In this document: positions 13,201 through 28,200 of the stretch, piece by piece
Numbering within the stretch: the first letter of the stretch is position 1
How the letters are laid out: every line of letters begins with the position of its first letter
Source: Scortum barcoo
Lineage: Eukaryota > Chordata > Actinopteri > Centrarchiformes > Terapontidae
DNA length: 64,000 nucleotides
Reading direction: 5' to 3'
Assembly: GCA_023238725.1 (NCBI GenBank)
Contig: CM041551.1
Coordinates: 6,685,759-6,749,758, forward strand
Notes under the pieces: model-generated
Database searches by the model: none
Told to the model about the DNA's origin: nothing
Seen by the model: the letters and a program-made list of their open reading frames with translations, nothing else
Translations under genes and position numbers: made by a program

Positions 13201-16200
13201 GAAACTTTATGAAAAATGTGCCGCTCCCAACAATACTGGTGGCAAGTTAACTGGCCTGGGTTATTGATATGCTGTAAGGAGAGCAGAGCTCCAGTGGTTT
13301 TTAAAATGAATACTAATCAGAGCACTGAGAGACAGCTCAGCAACCCCTAATGGTGTCTAGGTACGAGCGATATGAAGAGGGATCGCCTTCCGCCTCAAAC
13401 AGCCACCAAGACACCAGCTGCATTTTACGTGCTTCATTTTTGCAAAATCTGATTTGTGGACCACACCAGAATACACAATGTGAGCCGGGTGACTAATAGA
13501 GGAGACTCACATCAAGAGTATACACATATACATGCAGCGTGTCATTTCACAAGAGAGTGAAAATGATTAAAAATCCAATCAGACTCTCACACACGCTGTC
13601 AGCTGAGTTTGTTCCAGTGACACCATTATATTTATCTATAATTAGGATTAACACTGATATTATTGCTTTTATGGTTAAAGGAATGGTAAAAGAAAAGATC
13701 AATCAGTATTGCTTTCTGCAAAGCTGTCTAAAAAAAACATAAAACACAAACATTAATTAGCAGTCCTCCAGCAGTGCTCGAGGAAGATGGAAATCAAAAC
13801 AAAAGGCTCATTTAAACGTGAGAGGGAGAAAATGAAGTCTGCGCACGAGGAGGAGGCTGCCTACAAGACACAAGACCACACTGGAACAAAACAAATTTGG
13901 ACTGAAGCTGTCTCGACTTGTGTTTTGAAGCGGAGTTTGACACAACAGGCCTTCTTTGGAACAAGCAAACAGCTCTGTACAATCTGTTCACATTCCTCCC
14001 GCTTGGAACGTCATCGTCAGCAAGTTGGGACTTTTTTTTTTTTTTTCTCGCTCTCTTTCCATTGCACGCAGTGGCAAACAGGGTTCAAATGAAATCTCAT
14101 TTTGCCACTGATTGTGATAAGTCATACATTTTCCATTAACCAACTGATGGGCACTGTTCCCTTGCCTGGCTCACACACTGTTTAATACCTTTTCTTCTGG
14201 CACGCCTGAAACATTCAGCCTGCGCGGGGTGAACATGGCTGTTTTACAGCACTTTCAACTTTCAGTTTTAGAGGCAGCAGACAGTTAACTGTGAGTGATA
14301 TTCCCACCTGATTTTTCAGCCAAACCAATAAAAAAAAGGAGAGATGTGAATTTCCTGACATTCTTTTCCCAAAATAAACCCTTCAGCCTTTTTAATTTTA
14401 TAAAAATCACTTTTCATTACTAGATTACACTTGAAAAACTATAGTTTTTGTCACAAATGTCTATATTCAATCCTGAGTTGGCAGTTTGACAGTGCTCAGC
14501 TGTTGCTCTGCTTCAAAATTGTCTCATTAAAATCTCAGTTCAAAGTTCCACACCTGTTAAATTCAAGCCAGAGAGGAAAAACATGTCACTGGATGTTATG
14601 TTCTGTCTCTCATTGAGCCCTGATAAAAAAAAGAAACACCTGATGTTGAGGGTAAGTTAGGGCGCTGACTGACAAAGTCACACAGTTATGAGGGAACAGC
14701 AGCTGCATGCATAAATAATCCTCAGTGTGCTGCATTCAAGCACAGTTCTGCTCCTCAAAGTGTTGGTGACAGCAGTTGCTTTGTCTTGAGGTGCTGACAG
14801 GCTTGTTCACAACACAACATACTGATATTTTTTTTATTTGCGTAAGAATGAGCGCATTGCTCAGATCTTCACCCCAACAACTGCCAGACAGCACACCGCA
14901 ACATTCACAGGAACAAAGTTTGTCATCAACAAAGTGTCGTTTTAATATCCTAAATTCCATTAACACTACAGTCGTGAATTGTTTGATGGTTGATGGTTCA
15001 ATTCATTTATTCATTCGGACTTATTTGTAATGGCAATTTTTTGACAGATTGACAATTGACAAATCTTAAAGTGATGGTGTAACACCGTAATATAAACTTA
15101 CAATGTAGTAATTTTACAAGCTACAAACTTTAAATCATGTTTTATTTTTGTTATTTCTAAATGTTTGAAGCATCCAAGAGGTTAACATTAAAGAGCATAA
15201 ACACAATTTCACTATTATTACTATTAAATCAAAGAAATGTAACCAGATACCTAAAAAATAAACTGTATGTTTATATATCAGTATTTTCGTCTATGTCCAT
15301 CAAACAGTATATCACATTCATTTCTGACTTTGTAGTGAAAACCTTAAATAACAATAGTAAAATAAAAAAAATAAAATAAAAGGTAACCAATAATGGATTG
15401 TTTGAATTTGTGCAGCATTTACAGAGTAGCTAAGATTATAAATACTTTTGGCTATTGACTTGTTAAAGGTTTGTCCAGATTATTTCTCTCAAATTGATTT
15501 GAAGTAAGTGTCCGGAGAGCGTTATCAAATCTAATACCAAGCTTAGTGGATTCCTCAACCGCCGTTTGACAGTTCAGTCAAAAACAATTAAGGTCACAAA
15601 AAACGGACTGTTGTTTAACCACGAATGGCTTCTCCGCTCTCTTAAGGCTGTGAAGACGCACCCATACGAATGAAAGCCGTGTTGCGAGAGAGTTGGGAAG
15701 GGTCACAAAAAGGAAAACAGAAAAGGGTAACAGGAGAAGTGGTGGGAAAAATCAGCAGAGTCAGTGACAGCAGCATGTTGCAGGTTGACAAACTATTAAC
15801 AATGCTTAAATGAGCATGAATGATCAGCAGAGTGTCAGATCACACAGACTGCTTTATACTAAGATTCCAGTGATGCTGATCAGCTGACTGTAGAGCTGTT
15901 GGTCACATAAATGATCTAATATCTTTACATAATATCTCTAATATCTATATTACAGAACCAACCCTTATCTGAGATATGTTGCACGAAACAGTTACCTTTC
16001 AGTAATAATTTCATTCACAGCTGCCCTGTTTGTCCCATCTGAGATGTCCTTCAGGATTAAGCACTATGTATTGTCAGCTAAAAATGTACAAATACAGAAT
16101 GGGATTTCTGCATTAAGCTCTAAATATCTGCACTGCAGTTGTATTAACTTGAATGAATATATTATTTTAGCCACATCTGTTTAATCGAAACATGTTTTTA

Positions 16201-19200
16201 ATTCTTTGTGAATACTTCTTACATTGTCCAGTTGCATTAAGGTGCCTCGATGTCTTTAGTGGTGGACTGTTTCTATTCTCAGAGACTCTACTCACTGTTG
16301 CTGCTCGACCGGTTGACGCGGTGCATAGCAGCGTTCTCCGGTTCACGGTACGGAAACTGCAGCGTGGTGTCCAGACTCCTAAAACCTTCTCTCAGGGAGT
16401 GGTGTTTGTAGTATTCAATCAGCTCCTGGACACACACACACAGGAATAAGTAAGCAAACTAATAGATATGCAGTTATTAGCATTTGTGTTTACTGCATGT
16501 CGCATTTATCTGGAGCTTGTAAAATGAATGAGAAAGGACGCATTCATAATCTTATGACAGCTGTATTCATGAAACATCTGTATTATTTACATATCTGTCA
16601 TATTATGTATAAGTGTCTCCCTGAAAAGTGAATCTCATTATTACCACAGAGCCTGTTGCTTTAAACCAGCTCTATTTGTGAAATAGCTAAAAAAAAAAAA
16701 AAGAAATGAGGGTTTCTATGCATACTATATATTACAAGTTTGACTTAATATACCATGTCATTGGCCATAAGTTTTTTTTTGACACAAATGTTATGAAACA
16801 TTATCCTCAAAGACCTGTTTTTAGTAAATCTAAGATACAGTCTTGGCATAAACAAAACTGGTGAACCTTTCCAATATGCACTGCACTTATCTATAATGCT
16901 TGAAGCCCTCGGGCCAGTATAAACACGTCTCTAATCATGGCTATTTTTGTGCACTCTGCTAAAATAAAATTCAGGTTTTGACACTTCATTAAGCGAACAC
17001 GATGATTTATTTATGAATTGCAGTGGTGGAATTTAAAAACATAAAACAGGCTGAAAAAAAAAGGACTCACTAATATGCTCTTGAACTTCTTGTTCTCCGC
17101 GATGTGGAAGCAGCCCTCCTTGGTCAGGATCTTTATGTGCTTCACGTCGTTGTTGTACCTGTGGGCCATTGAATAAGTTATGAGTGTAATTTCCCTCTCT
17201 GATCACCGCCATCGATCGGTGGCCGGCCCCTGGCCCCCGTGGAGAGCTGGGCCGTCGCTGTAATGCATGGGGTCCCACAGGTTCGCAACACGTGAATGAT
17301 GGGCGGGCAGGAGAAAGTGAGTGCATGTGTGTGACTGCACCCCCACCCCACCCACGTACTTGTATTTGCATTGAAAGGGCGGCTGATGGGGCTCTTGAGG
17401 CTGCCGGGGTGTGCAGGGAGGGTCTGTCATTCACAGCTTTATCAGTGATTATTCACACCAACAGCATCAATCTGCTTGTTCTCGTCCTAACAGTCAGTCA
17501 CTGTATGCAGAGTTTTCTTTTTTTAAATGTCATTTTTGCATCCAATTATTCTGATTTTTGCTATTTTGCCGAAGAAATGTGACAATCGGTGGAGTCTGTA
17601 TGTTTCTTTTCAGCCCTTCATTCTCAGTCTTCCTTGATGCTGCCACTAGGGGGGAACCAGATTTAGACATTTTCACATTTCAGCCACAGTCGCTTTAATC
17701 TATAAACAATATCAGCTGCTTTTGGTAGACGTCTTCCCAAATGCACCTGTGGACAGCTCACTCAAACCTGCCTTGACGCGTGAATTACTTTTTAAAAAGT
17801 ACAGAGAAGCCTCATCTAAAAGAGCGACCCGAGGACCCGATTCCAAATTGCGATCGACCCAGACGGACTCAGACAGAGAGAGAATTAACGCAGCACGGCG
17901 GTACGATACACCTCCAATTACCGAGCAGAGGCGGTCGGAAAAAAGGGCAGCGAAACACTTCATTTTTCCTCACTTCAAAGTTCCCACTATCCCACCCCAG
18001 GCCCGAGCCGACCCAATTAGAATGAATATAATTTGGACACCTGGTCGACTCTGGCCCCGGGCGAGGCCTCGGTCAAGATGTCCAGATTTCAAAAAGTAAG
18101 AAAAACTTTTAAAACCTTAATGAGTTGCTGATTTTTTTTTATGTTAAATGAATAGGTAGTTTTGATGGTTTGAGAAATATGCTTACTCGTTGATTCTCTC
18201 GCCTGACTCTCTGCAAGAAACTGTGTTAAATTTGAAGCTACCGGTTAGCTTAGCTTAGCTCGATGACTGAAAATGGAGAAGCTAACGTGGCTCTGTCAAT
18301 AACGAAAAATTCACTCTAACCAAACAAGATGCAACTTACTTACTAATTACTGAGTTTTAAAAGTGTTTCAAAAGTATTCATAATCCATAAATTGTGGATT
18401 ATGAACTGAACTGACAGGATATTTTCACCTGTGAGCCTAATGAGCTATTTTTTTTTTTGTGCTAGAATAAGATAACTGCCTCCTAAGCTAACTCAGTGCT
18501 AAGCTAAGTGCCTCGTATTTCGCATAGAGCCACGAGAGTCGTATCAATCTACTCGTCTCTCTCTCTCTCTTCAATACAACAAAGAGTATTTCCCTTTTTC
18601 TCCTAACTTAACAAAACACAACATCAAACCATTTCAAACTCACTGTAGCTAATAAAAGTTGTCAGTCTTAAACTAGCTCTAAATGTTGACTTGTAATGTC
18701 AAACTAAAGTTTAGCTAAAGTTAAACTGTTGAGAAATCGAGAGTCTTATTGAACACTTAAACGCTCGAGCTTAATTCGCACTAAACTGGGGATTTGTTGG
18801 CTATTTGAACACAGTCTTTGACAATCCTCCGCCGGCTCAGTGCTGAGGAACAGGGAGTGAAAAGAAAAGGCGTTTCCATTCACAAGCAATACCGCTTTAA
18901 ATGTCATTCCTACGACGCAGGCCTCTCTTTCCTACCCTGCCTCTCCCTTCACGGGGAGGTTTTAATAACCTTGAACGGTCTTACAGTCGTTCTTGGCTCT
19001 GTTTGGAGTGTCTGTGTGCACACAAGCAATTAAGACTTGGGAGCAGAAGGAACTTGAAGGCACAGAGAGCGGTCTGTTCTGCGACGGGGGGAGAAAAAGG
19101 GACTCTGGAAAAAAAAAGTGAAACGAAAAGTCCACAGGAACGTTTCCGTTGCTCACAGAGAAGCGGGGAGGAAAAGTGTTCCAGCTCAGGCCCACGACAG

Positions 19201-22200
19201 CAAGGCCTTTTCACCGCCTGCGTTTACACCGGCATCATTTATCCCGTCCATTAGAGATAAGTTAGGAACAGTTGCAGGGTCACAAGCACCCAGAGGTTCT
19301 GAAGTATGCTTTGCTACTTTCTCATTAGCATTAAACTAACATTAAACTGGCTATTTGATTCTAATTATAAACCAATTAGATTGTTTTTGTGGGTTTTGAG
19401 GTCAAACCATAATGAGTACTATTACACGTGCCTTAACCGAGACCCTGCTACGTTATTAGTGTCTGGTTTGGTCGGTTTCACACACATCGCTGTGGTTAAC
19501 CAGGGCCGCAGCCTCGGAGGAAAAACACATCATTCTGCAAAGGAAGTATCAATCGCTCCGTCAAACTGTGTAGTATAGCCGGGAGTTACGTCTGGTCAAT
19601 ACTGTGGTTTGGCTAAAGGCATCTGGTGAATCTAGCGGACGGTTTTTCAGTCCGTCTGCAGCTACTCCATCATGTCACAGAGGAACAATAAAATCGGATT
19701 ATTGTTCGTAGCCAGACCCAAGACAAGCCCATAACTCTCTCAATAAATATTCAAATAAAAAATGTTGTATTTTGTAGTCAGCGCTTAATTTTTTTTTATC
19801 ATCATCTTTAAACACAAATATTAAACAAGATGATGAATATATGCTGTTAGAGGTGTTCAAACAGTTGTCTGATAAAATCGTAATCTTTTATGAGCATAAA
19901 TCATTCAAGTATCTTATATTTAAGAGCCATTTTCATCGATGATGGTATTTCATTTAAATCAGTGTAATACAAGCATCAGAGGTGGCGATACTGCTACAGT
20001 CTGTACATGGTGTAGGATCACTCTCCAATGACTTAAAAGGCATGTCAGACTTACTTTATACTGATGGCGTACTCTGTGTACTCTCTGCTGCGATGGCGGA
20101 CCAGGTAGGTGCTGTTGACCCTGTTGATGAGTTCCGCCTCGGCCTGGAGCCGCTCCATGGGCCCCGCAAACCTGCAACACAACGTCGTAAGACGTGAAGC
20201 TGACTCACCTAAAATTCATTCTGGAGTGAGAGCGAAGTTATTGACTGGCTGCATAGCGATGTGTGAGCAAATTAAAAAGTTATCGCTTAACTTTTTAATT
20301 TGGGTCAGAGCTGCATAATGTAATTTCTTTGTTATGCTGTGGTTGCCATGTGGGTGTAAAATTCACATAATTGTTATTTTAATTTAATTAATAATTCATA
20401 TGTTCTTATTGTCTGGGCGAAATGAATCTCCTATCAGCCTGTAGCCGGTTTGTGCGACATGATCTCTGAGGAATATACATCTGTATCTGTCCTGTTTTGC
20501 TCTGACTATAATAAAACTTTGCAAGCACAACAAAACACAAAACTCTGATTTGAGAACGTACCAGGACTGAGAGGAGTAATCGACGGGCTTGACCTGGAGC
20601 AAAAAAAGGACACATGTTTTTGTTATTTTCATGAATCTGTCACTCGTCCAACCTCAATCCAACGTACACCACTACAGTAAAATCTTGTACTCAGATCTAT
20701 AAAACAGGTGCTTTCACACTGTACAGCCCCAATAAAACAGCTTAATGCCCTTCTTATCTTTACAACAGCGCAGTCGTGGTGATAATAGTTTGTTATCTAT
20801 GGGGCAGCTCATACTCCTGAAGCAGCTGGACGTAGTGTGAATTTCATTTTATCGAATGGAACATGACAGTCCGCTGGTGGAGAGATTTATAAAGTGGAGA
20901 ACACAAAAAACAAGCAACTGATATACAGTTAAGTCAGTGACAACAAAACACGCCATATCTCTTCTGAGCAGTTTACGCAATATAAAGTATTGCTTGTTTC
21001 TTATGAGATATCATTTTGTTCTTTGCTTCTTATTGATAAAGTGAATTAGACAGTAAACCAACTTTTATCTCGCAGTGTAGGACAAGCCAAGTTCCTTGTG
21101 CTCGGAACATAAAACCCCACGGCTGTTTACCTCCTCACGCTGGGTAAATAGCTTACCCTCCACCCTCACATCACATGGACTGCTAGTAAATACACGCAGC
21201 CAAATGCGAGCTGCTGCAACAGGCACTAATGTGGCGAAGGCCTAGAAGGAAATGCTGCTTACACATGGGCAAGGCTTCACAGCGTCGCTTGGAAAGAAGC
21301 CAACCTCTTTCGTCGACAGGATTTTGCCCTGAAACCACAGAGAGATAATTGTGTTACGTGCATCTGGCTGACTCTGTCTCCATAATTCAGGAACAATTAG
21401 CTTGCAACACAGAGCAGTGTAAATTTACAGCCCTAGTTAACTATTGTTGAAATAATGGCTGGCAGGAAGGAGGAAAGCGGATGAGTTCCTTATTCCTTCC
21501 ATGGTGATGACTCTCTGGGCTGGTGCCTTGATTTAACACTGGGGGAGACCCGATCCACAAAAACAGGGGTTTTCCAGAAGCCAAAGAGCAGTTATTTTCT
21601 GCTGATGCTTTTTTTTGTCTGTGTACACTGACAAAATATTAGATTTTTTACGGGACACAACTACTTTGTGTGATGTAGTCTGGAGTACTGGAGGAACCTG
21701 CATGAGTCTATATACTGTGCTGTACCAATTTGTCCCAATCATTGTTCTATTATAACCTTTGAATACATTTAAGTTTTACATATCAATTTTCAAATATGAA
21801 GAATATTCTATGTATTTGTTGTAAAATTTTTCAGCATATATATAACTGTGCCAGCAGATGCAGCATCAATGGTCTGACAGTAAAGTTTAGTAAGTTTATT
21901 TGCTATATCAAAAAAATATATAATATTTTTATAATATATATATAATATAAAAAATAAAATAATATAATATAAAAAAATAAAAATATAAATATAAACCATT
22001 AAAAAAACAACAAAGAAAAAAGCAAAAACAATAACAGACCTTAAAAAACACACAAAAAAAATGACCATTGGAGAGCATGAGGTGAGACGGAGGCCAGTTT
22101 GAATAAATACATTTTCAGCTGTTTAGTAAGAGGGTGCAGACCGTACATTTCCATGAACCACTTCAAAGGCAAAAAGTCAGCGGGTAGCTTATGTACAACC

Positions 22201-25200
22201 TGTTTCGATACGATCTGAAACTTTGATTTGGAAGTTTTCGCAAGTGTTATTTTACAGGAAGTGTTCAATCGGAGGGGGGGGTTTATGGCTGTTTTTCAGA
22301 CACAGCTATAATCTCAGAGGCACAAGTAGCACTCTTCCAGCTAAGCCCATTTTGATGGTTTTGTGGTCACCGCCTGTCACATCCCTGCGACCTCAGGACA
22401 TTTTGTCAGCCCTTGCGGAAGAACCTTGCTCTCCACTGCGTCCTCGCTAAGGGTGTGATAATGATTATGGCCGGTAACATTGACAGAGTAAACAGATGGT
22501 TGCTGTTGAATGAAATGAAATTACAGTGATCGATTCTATTTGTCACGCACCCCGAGAACAGAAATGATTACGGTCGGCCAGCCACAAAAGTGATGGATAT
22601 CGAATGTTTGCTGTACTGCGGGCTGCGGCTGCCTCCGGTTAAGCTTTTACACAGGGTTAATTGAATTCTTTATCTGTTTTTGTATTAAGCATTGTGAGAT
22701 TTGTTGGTTTCCTCATTACGTGTCTGATTATAACACAATAATGCAGCAGTTCATCTTAATACAGTGCCCTTTCTTTTCAGGCCTCGGGTAAAATCTGATT
22801 ATGATTATTGTTGTTATGACTTTGATTCTTCCGCTTCAAACACACAGAGTAAGTGACTACCACACAACAGTGCCTCAAATTTGAAAAAAAAAAAAAAAAA
22901 TTACCTCAGCTCTTCCGCTGAGGTTTAAATCACATGTGTTGACAGTAATTGCTTGCTTGCATAAAACAAACAAACATTTCCAGCATGCGAGTGCTTTATT
23001 TCCTCTTATGATGTGCTGTGCTGTGTCTGTGGGCGTGTTAATGAAAATTTTATTTTCACATGCAGCTTGTTAGCAGGAACTGTCCAGGTGACTTTTGCTT
23101 CCTTTCACCAGCAATACAACTGTAATGCTATCTGGACTGGGCACAGGTGTAAAACGTCCAACTTACAGTATGATGTCTACATAAACATATCTCACACAGG
23201 CTGTTAGTGTGAAATCCATTTGATAAAAAGTGCATCTTGCTGAATGTACCAGATCTAACTTAATAAAAGGCACAAGTCACTAACCGCTACATCGTTGTAA
23301 CCGTATTACAGAACATGAGGTCAGGATAAAGGTTAGATGGACTGACAGGGGAGAGATTTAAATACAGCTGGCCCAGTTTTGAGTGTTTTGAAATATGTGA
23401 TTTAGCAAGAGTGTGACCTCTGACCTGCCACCAGGGGCTGTGAAGGTCGGCGCAGATTAATTCGATGATGTCACCCGTCTGGATGTTGAGCGCTGGACCA
23501 GAAGCAGGGCTCGGCACGCCGTAGTAGTTCCTGATTACCAGCATCTTGGGCAGACCTGCAGGAGGGATACAGTTAGTCTCTGTGTGCTGTTTGCAAAAGG
23601 GCAGTATGAACACTACTGAATAGCAAAAGATCATTTATGGTAAGCAAGATTGATCAAATAGAAAAAAATCAGTATTATCCTTTTTTTCCTATGAATGATG
23701 GGTTTGAAATAAATTAATTTGATTGAACTAAAATGTCTTTTTATTCACATTGTAATCATGATGTCAACCTGTGATCTATAGTGATGGTTTAAACAAATGT
23801 CATCTTTTAAAACTACCCTTCTGAACAAACTTTATGAAAAATAAGACTCTTAGGCTTCTTCTATTTCTCTTCCATCATAAATGCCTGAGATCATCTGAGT
23901 GTGTGTGTGTGTGTGTATGTGTGTAATAAGGGCATGTTATGTTTACCATTCTAAAGATTCTAACCTATTCATGGCCCCAATATAGGTGGTAATGAGAGGG
24001 AGTATACATGTGTACACAACACAAACACACTCCTTGTCACCAGTGCACTGCCCTTGCAAATCATTTGGACCCATTACCCATTATCATATTATAGATAAGC
24101 AACAGTGCACTCTGGTGCATGGCTGCTTATCAGGCTCACAGATAAAAGATAAGCAGGAACGCGATTGGAGCATGGATGCTGTATTCTGGCCTCGTGGAGG
24201 CAGAAAGGAAGAAAAGAAAAATTTTCCCATTATTGTCATTTGATGAAAGTTCTCATCATATGCACAATAAAGACTTAAAGAGAATTCACTGTGTAGTTTT
24301 TCAGTTTATTATGCGTGGTGAGGGTATTGTCTCTGGAGAGGCTGTGCTGCCTGTCGCCATTTCCCTCCTTTTTTCTTGGCTTTATTCAAGCTCACAATGT
24401 GCATACCTTTGCCTCACCCTTTAAAATTACAAGTGGAAGGACTAACTGGAGCACACCACTCCACAGGTGATTTATCACACAGTGGCACGGTTCTGCACTG
24501 GCACCAAAAGAAGCACATTTTAAACGAGCTGAATTTGTTCAGTTGGAATGACCTCAGTCAGCACTATTTGATTCTGCACAATGGCCAGCTTTGATCCCAT
24601 TATTGACCAAGAAATCACTGAAATTGAATTATAATATGTACGTTACGAAGCGCCCGCCAATGACAAACAAATCCCAGCTTCATATCTCCTATTCCTGACA
24701 CAGTGAAATGGAATGTGCATATCTCTCTCCACATTGTGTGCTGATAGTGTTGTGCAGGAATACAATAACACAATATGAGAAAAAGAAATCAAGTGCGAGC
24801 ATGAAGAAAAGGGTAAAGCTTACAGCAATAATGGAAAAGTCAACAACATTGTATTAAAAGCTAATACATCTATATCTGCCTTGCTTCTTTTTCAGGGTCT
24901 GTTCCAGTGCTGTAGCACTGAGGCTGGCAGCCTGACATGTGCTAGCTTGCCTCAGTAGGACTTCTAAAGACACTGGGCCATGGAGAATTGAGTCTTGGGG
25001 GCATGAATTGCATTCCTATCCACACAAGGACAAGCCAAGTGGTAGCGCACTTTTGAAAACAGACAAAGAGAGCAGCGTCGAAATATTATGAAACGCCAAG
25101 GGCTGGGGCAATCAAATGCCTATTGATTTTAATGCGTCTTCAGTCAGAAATAATTTTCTGCAGCATAACAGATAGAGGGGTGGAAAAATGAGTGTTGAAG

Positions 25201-28200
25201 CCAGGTTTATGAGAGATTAAAGGCCCTCAGTGTAGTGTAGACGCACACACACACACGACTGAAAGGATGCTGTATGTTATTCATATTCTATTGGAGAGAG
25301 GCTGAGAGGCTGACAGCTGCAGATGGAGAGAGGTAGAAATACAATGGCTATATTTGCTGCATTTACTGTACACACCCAGTAACATGCGATTAAATGCACT
25401 CTGGCTTTGGTTTTATTCAACTTAAACTGTTTACAGGAGCTTTTTGTCATCAGCTGTAGCAATATCGCCTTAGCTAGGACTCAATCTGAGAAAAATTACG
25501 ACGCCATGTAGCATTAAATGCAAACTACTACTACTGCCAATCCTGACAAACAACCTGTTTAGCATGTTTTCAAGTTGATCCTAATGAGCACTGACACTGT
25601 TTCCTGCTTCAACTATCTGAAAATGATGTATTACACCATTACAAACTGAACATCTTTGTGCTGTTGACTGTTTTTCAGACTAAATAAGCAATGTGAAGTG
25701 GTCCCCTGTGGCTCTCTGAACCTGTGAGCTGCATTTTTCACTTTTTTCTCAATTTTCTCATGACTCGAATGGGGAAAATAATCATCAGATTAATCAGTGA
25801 TGAAAATAAGTGTTAATTGCAGCCCTAAAAATGAGTGGCAGCGTAGACTGTGTCTTTTAAGATTCTGATAATTGTAACATATAGCCAGTTGTGGTTGGAG
25901 ACAGTGGAGGGAGAGAAGGGAGTGTGTGGGAGGATGTCTGGTGTCGTGTTGTGCTCTTAATTTCTCACCTGGATCTCGATCTTTGCCCTGAAAAAATATA
26001 CGGTGAGAGTTAGAACACAGAAACAGGCTCAGGCATGCACAGTGACAGACAAAACACATGCACATTTAGACACAAGTTCATTCATCTAAGTCTGTATGCG
26101 CTCATACAAATGACTAAAAGTTATTGATCATAAACATCTAAAGTAAACCCAAATCAGCCCATCTACCTTATACCCTCCTACATCAATTATTAGCTACAAT
26201 GTTATTGCAGTGAGGTGGATACTGTAGGTTCACCCACCCCTCCCCCACCTCCCCCCATGACTGCACACACAGAATTATTATTTGAACCCAGCCTGCTATC
26301 TCCCGTATACAGACCACATGCAGCAGGCCTGGAACGGGCGACACTACAGAACATATTAAAGCCCAGATCGCATGCACTGATGCCACGGGCAAACTCCTGT
26401 GTCGGGCTGCAGTGGAAATATTTCAAAGTCACAGAGGGCATTGAAAGTGATGTGATTTTTCATGGGCGAGTAAAAATATTTCTGCTGTTAGTCCTATTTT
26501 GTCCTTTGACGATGCAAGAGTAATTCCAAGTTTCTGACTGATTTTCTTGTCTTATTTTGGCGAGGGGAAAACAGCATAGTAGTGACTAGCATAGTGACTA
26601 GTACTGTTGCTACCGCTTCTACCACTAATAACAACCATAAAGTATGCATACTTTGCATTTGTGCATCAGAGCTGCAGAGCTTCTGCTGTTTAAAAAAAAA
26701 AAAAAAAGTTTGGATTTTGCAGTTTGAATTTGTGTTTAGCACTTTTGTGCACAAAAAAACACTTCTCATTAGCCACTATACAGCACCTGACACCAGAAAT
26801 CAACTCAGGGCAAGAAGCACACTCAGTTTCACCCCAGTTTAGTGTTTTTGCCTATGAGATGGGATCACTTTTGCAGAATCTTACATTCACAGTGCTGTTT
26901 TGGACACAGTTATTGACACACTACTTAAGTAAACTGCTGTAAGCCCAGTCTAATTTCCTGCTTGGGGAGACGTGTGAGCGTTGTAGCAGCAAAGCACACA
27001 GCGGTCTCAGAAAACTGCCGAGACAACTCGGGGTAAATCTGCAAAAACATTCTCATTTCTCGCGTCAGGAAGGCTGCAGCAAGTTAAGTCAATTGGAGTC
27101 TCCTTGGCAAATAGCTGCAGGAGAGAGCAGTCTTCAAAGTGCAGCAAAGCTTTGGAGAGGAGGCGAACAGCAGACACAGACCGACAGTGTACACATCAAC
27201 ACGGACACACACGACACACACAAACACACACACACACACACACACACAGCAGCTCACCTGAGTTCTGACGGAGCCAGGATCTGAAAGGAGTTTGAGAACA
27301 GGCATAGTGAATGACGGGTTAGCGGGTGCACGCAAACTCTTGCACACACTCGTAGGTACAAGGCAACACTCCCTCATTAGTGGAGAAGGCAGACGCTCGT
27401 GTCTGACTGTGGTTCGCTTTGTTTTGCTGCGCTGCCACTACCTGACAGCTGGATAGAGGAGGTAACGAGGCAGGGGGAGGAGAGGAAGGTTGGTGGTGAT
27501 GTGGGGGGGGGGGGCAAGCAGACCTGAGGTTTTTGCTCCACCAGTTTCTTTCATTGGCTCCCTGAGGGACGGGTTACACCCCCTAGACACACACAAACAC
27601 ACACCTTTGCACACACACACTCATAACTCCTGTACCTGTACAAACAGAGCGGTTGCATAAACACCTGCATACCTCCACACTCAGACGCACACTAGCTGGC
27701 GGGAAACCACAAATATATGTGCTGTGCCTACAGTGACTGAATCACGCACGCACACAAACACACACACACACACAAATGCTTCTCTCAGCAGGCCTGTTGT
27801 TACTCAAGTGAACTTTGACCTGTTATGCAAAAATCTGGCGAGGGAGCTGATAGAAGAGACAAATGTAGGTAAACAATGGCTTATCTGTGACACACACGCA
27901 CACAAGAACATAACCCTCTATTGCGATGCAGTGATTGTGTGTTTGTGCAGCCCTGCAGGTGTATTGACTAAATCTGTTCATGTGGTGGCAGCTTTGTGAG
28001 CATTAGAGTGATTAGGTTCAATGTGGAGGTCAAATGAACGTCAGAAAATAGTAATGCAACCAGGAATGAGGGAACAAATGAAAACATTTCCCATTACTGT
28101 ATTTGGGTTTCTGTAGTTTCAGGCTTCTTAAAATGCCTTTACTTTACTATAGTGCTGTAGCACTGGTCCTGAGCCCTGCACATTTTCCTGCACCAGCAGA

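Noticed and set aside
17033..17434. 133-codon minus-strand open frame overlapping the SH2 exon
   Set aside because: It is in a different frame from exon 24 (which encodes YNNDVKHIKIL) and continues into intron; a shadow.
21808..22068. 86-codon hydrophobic minus-strand frame resembling membrane segments
   Set aside because: Produced by the AT-rich low-complexity block; Phe/Ile/Tyr runs are a composition effect.
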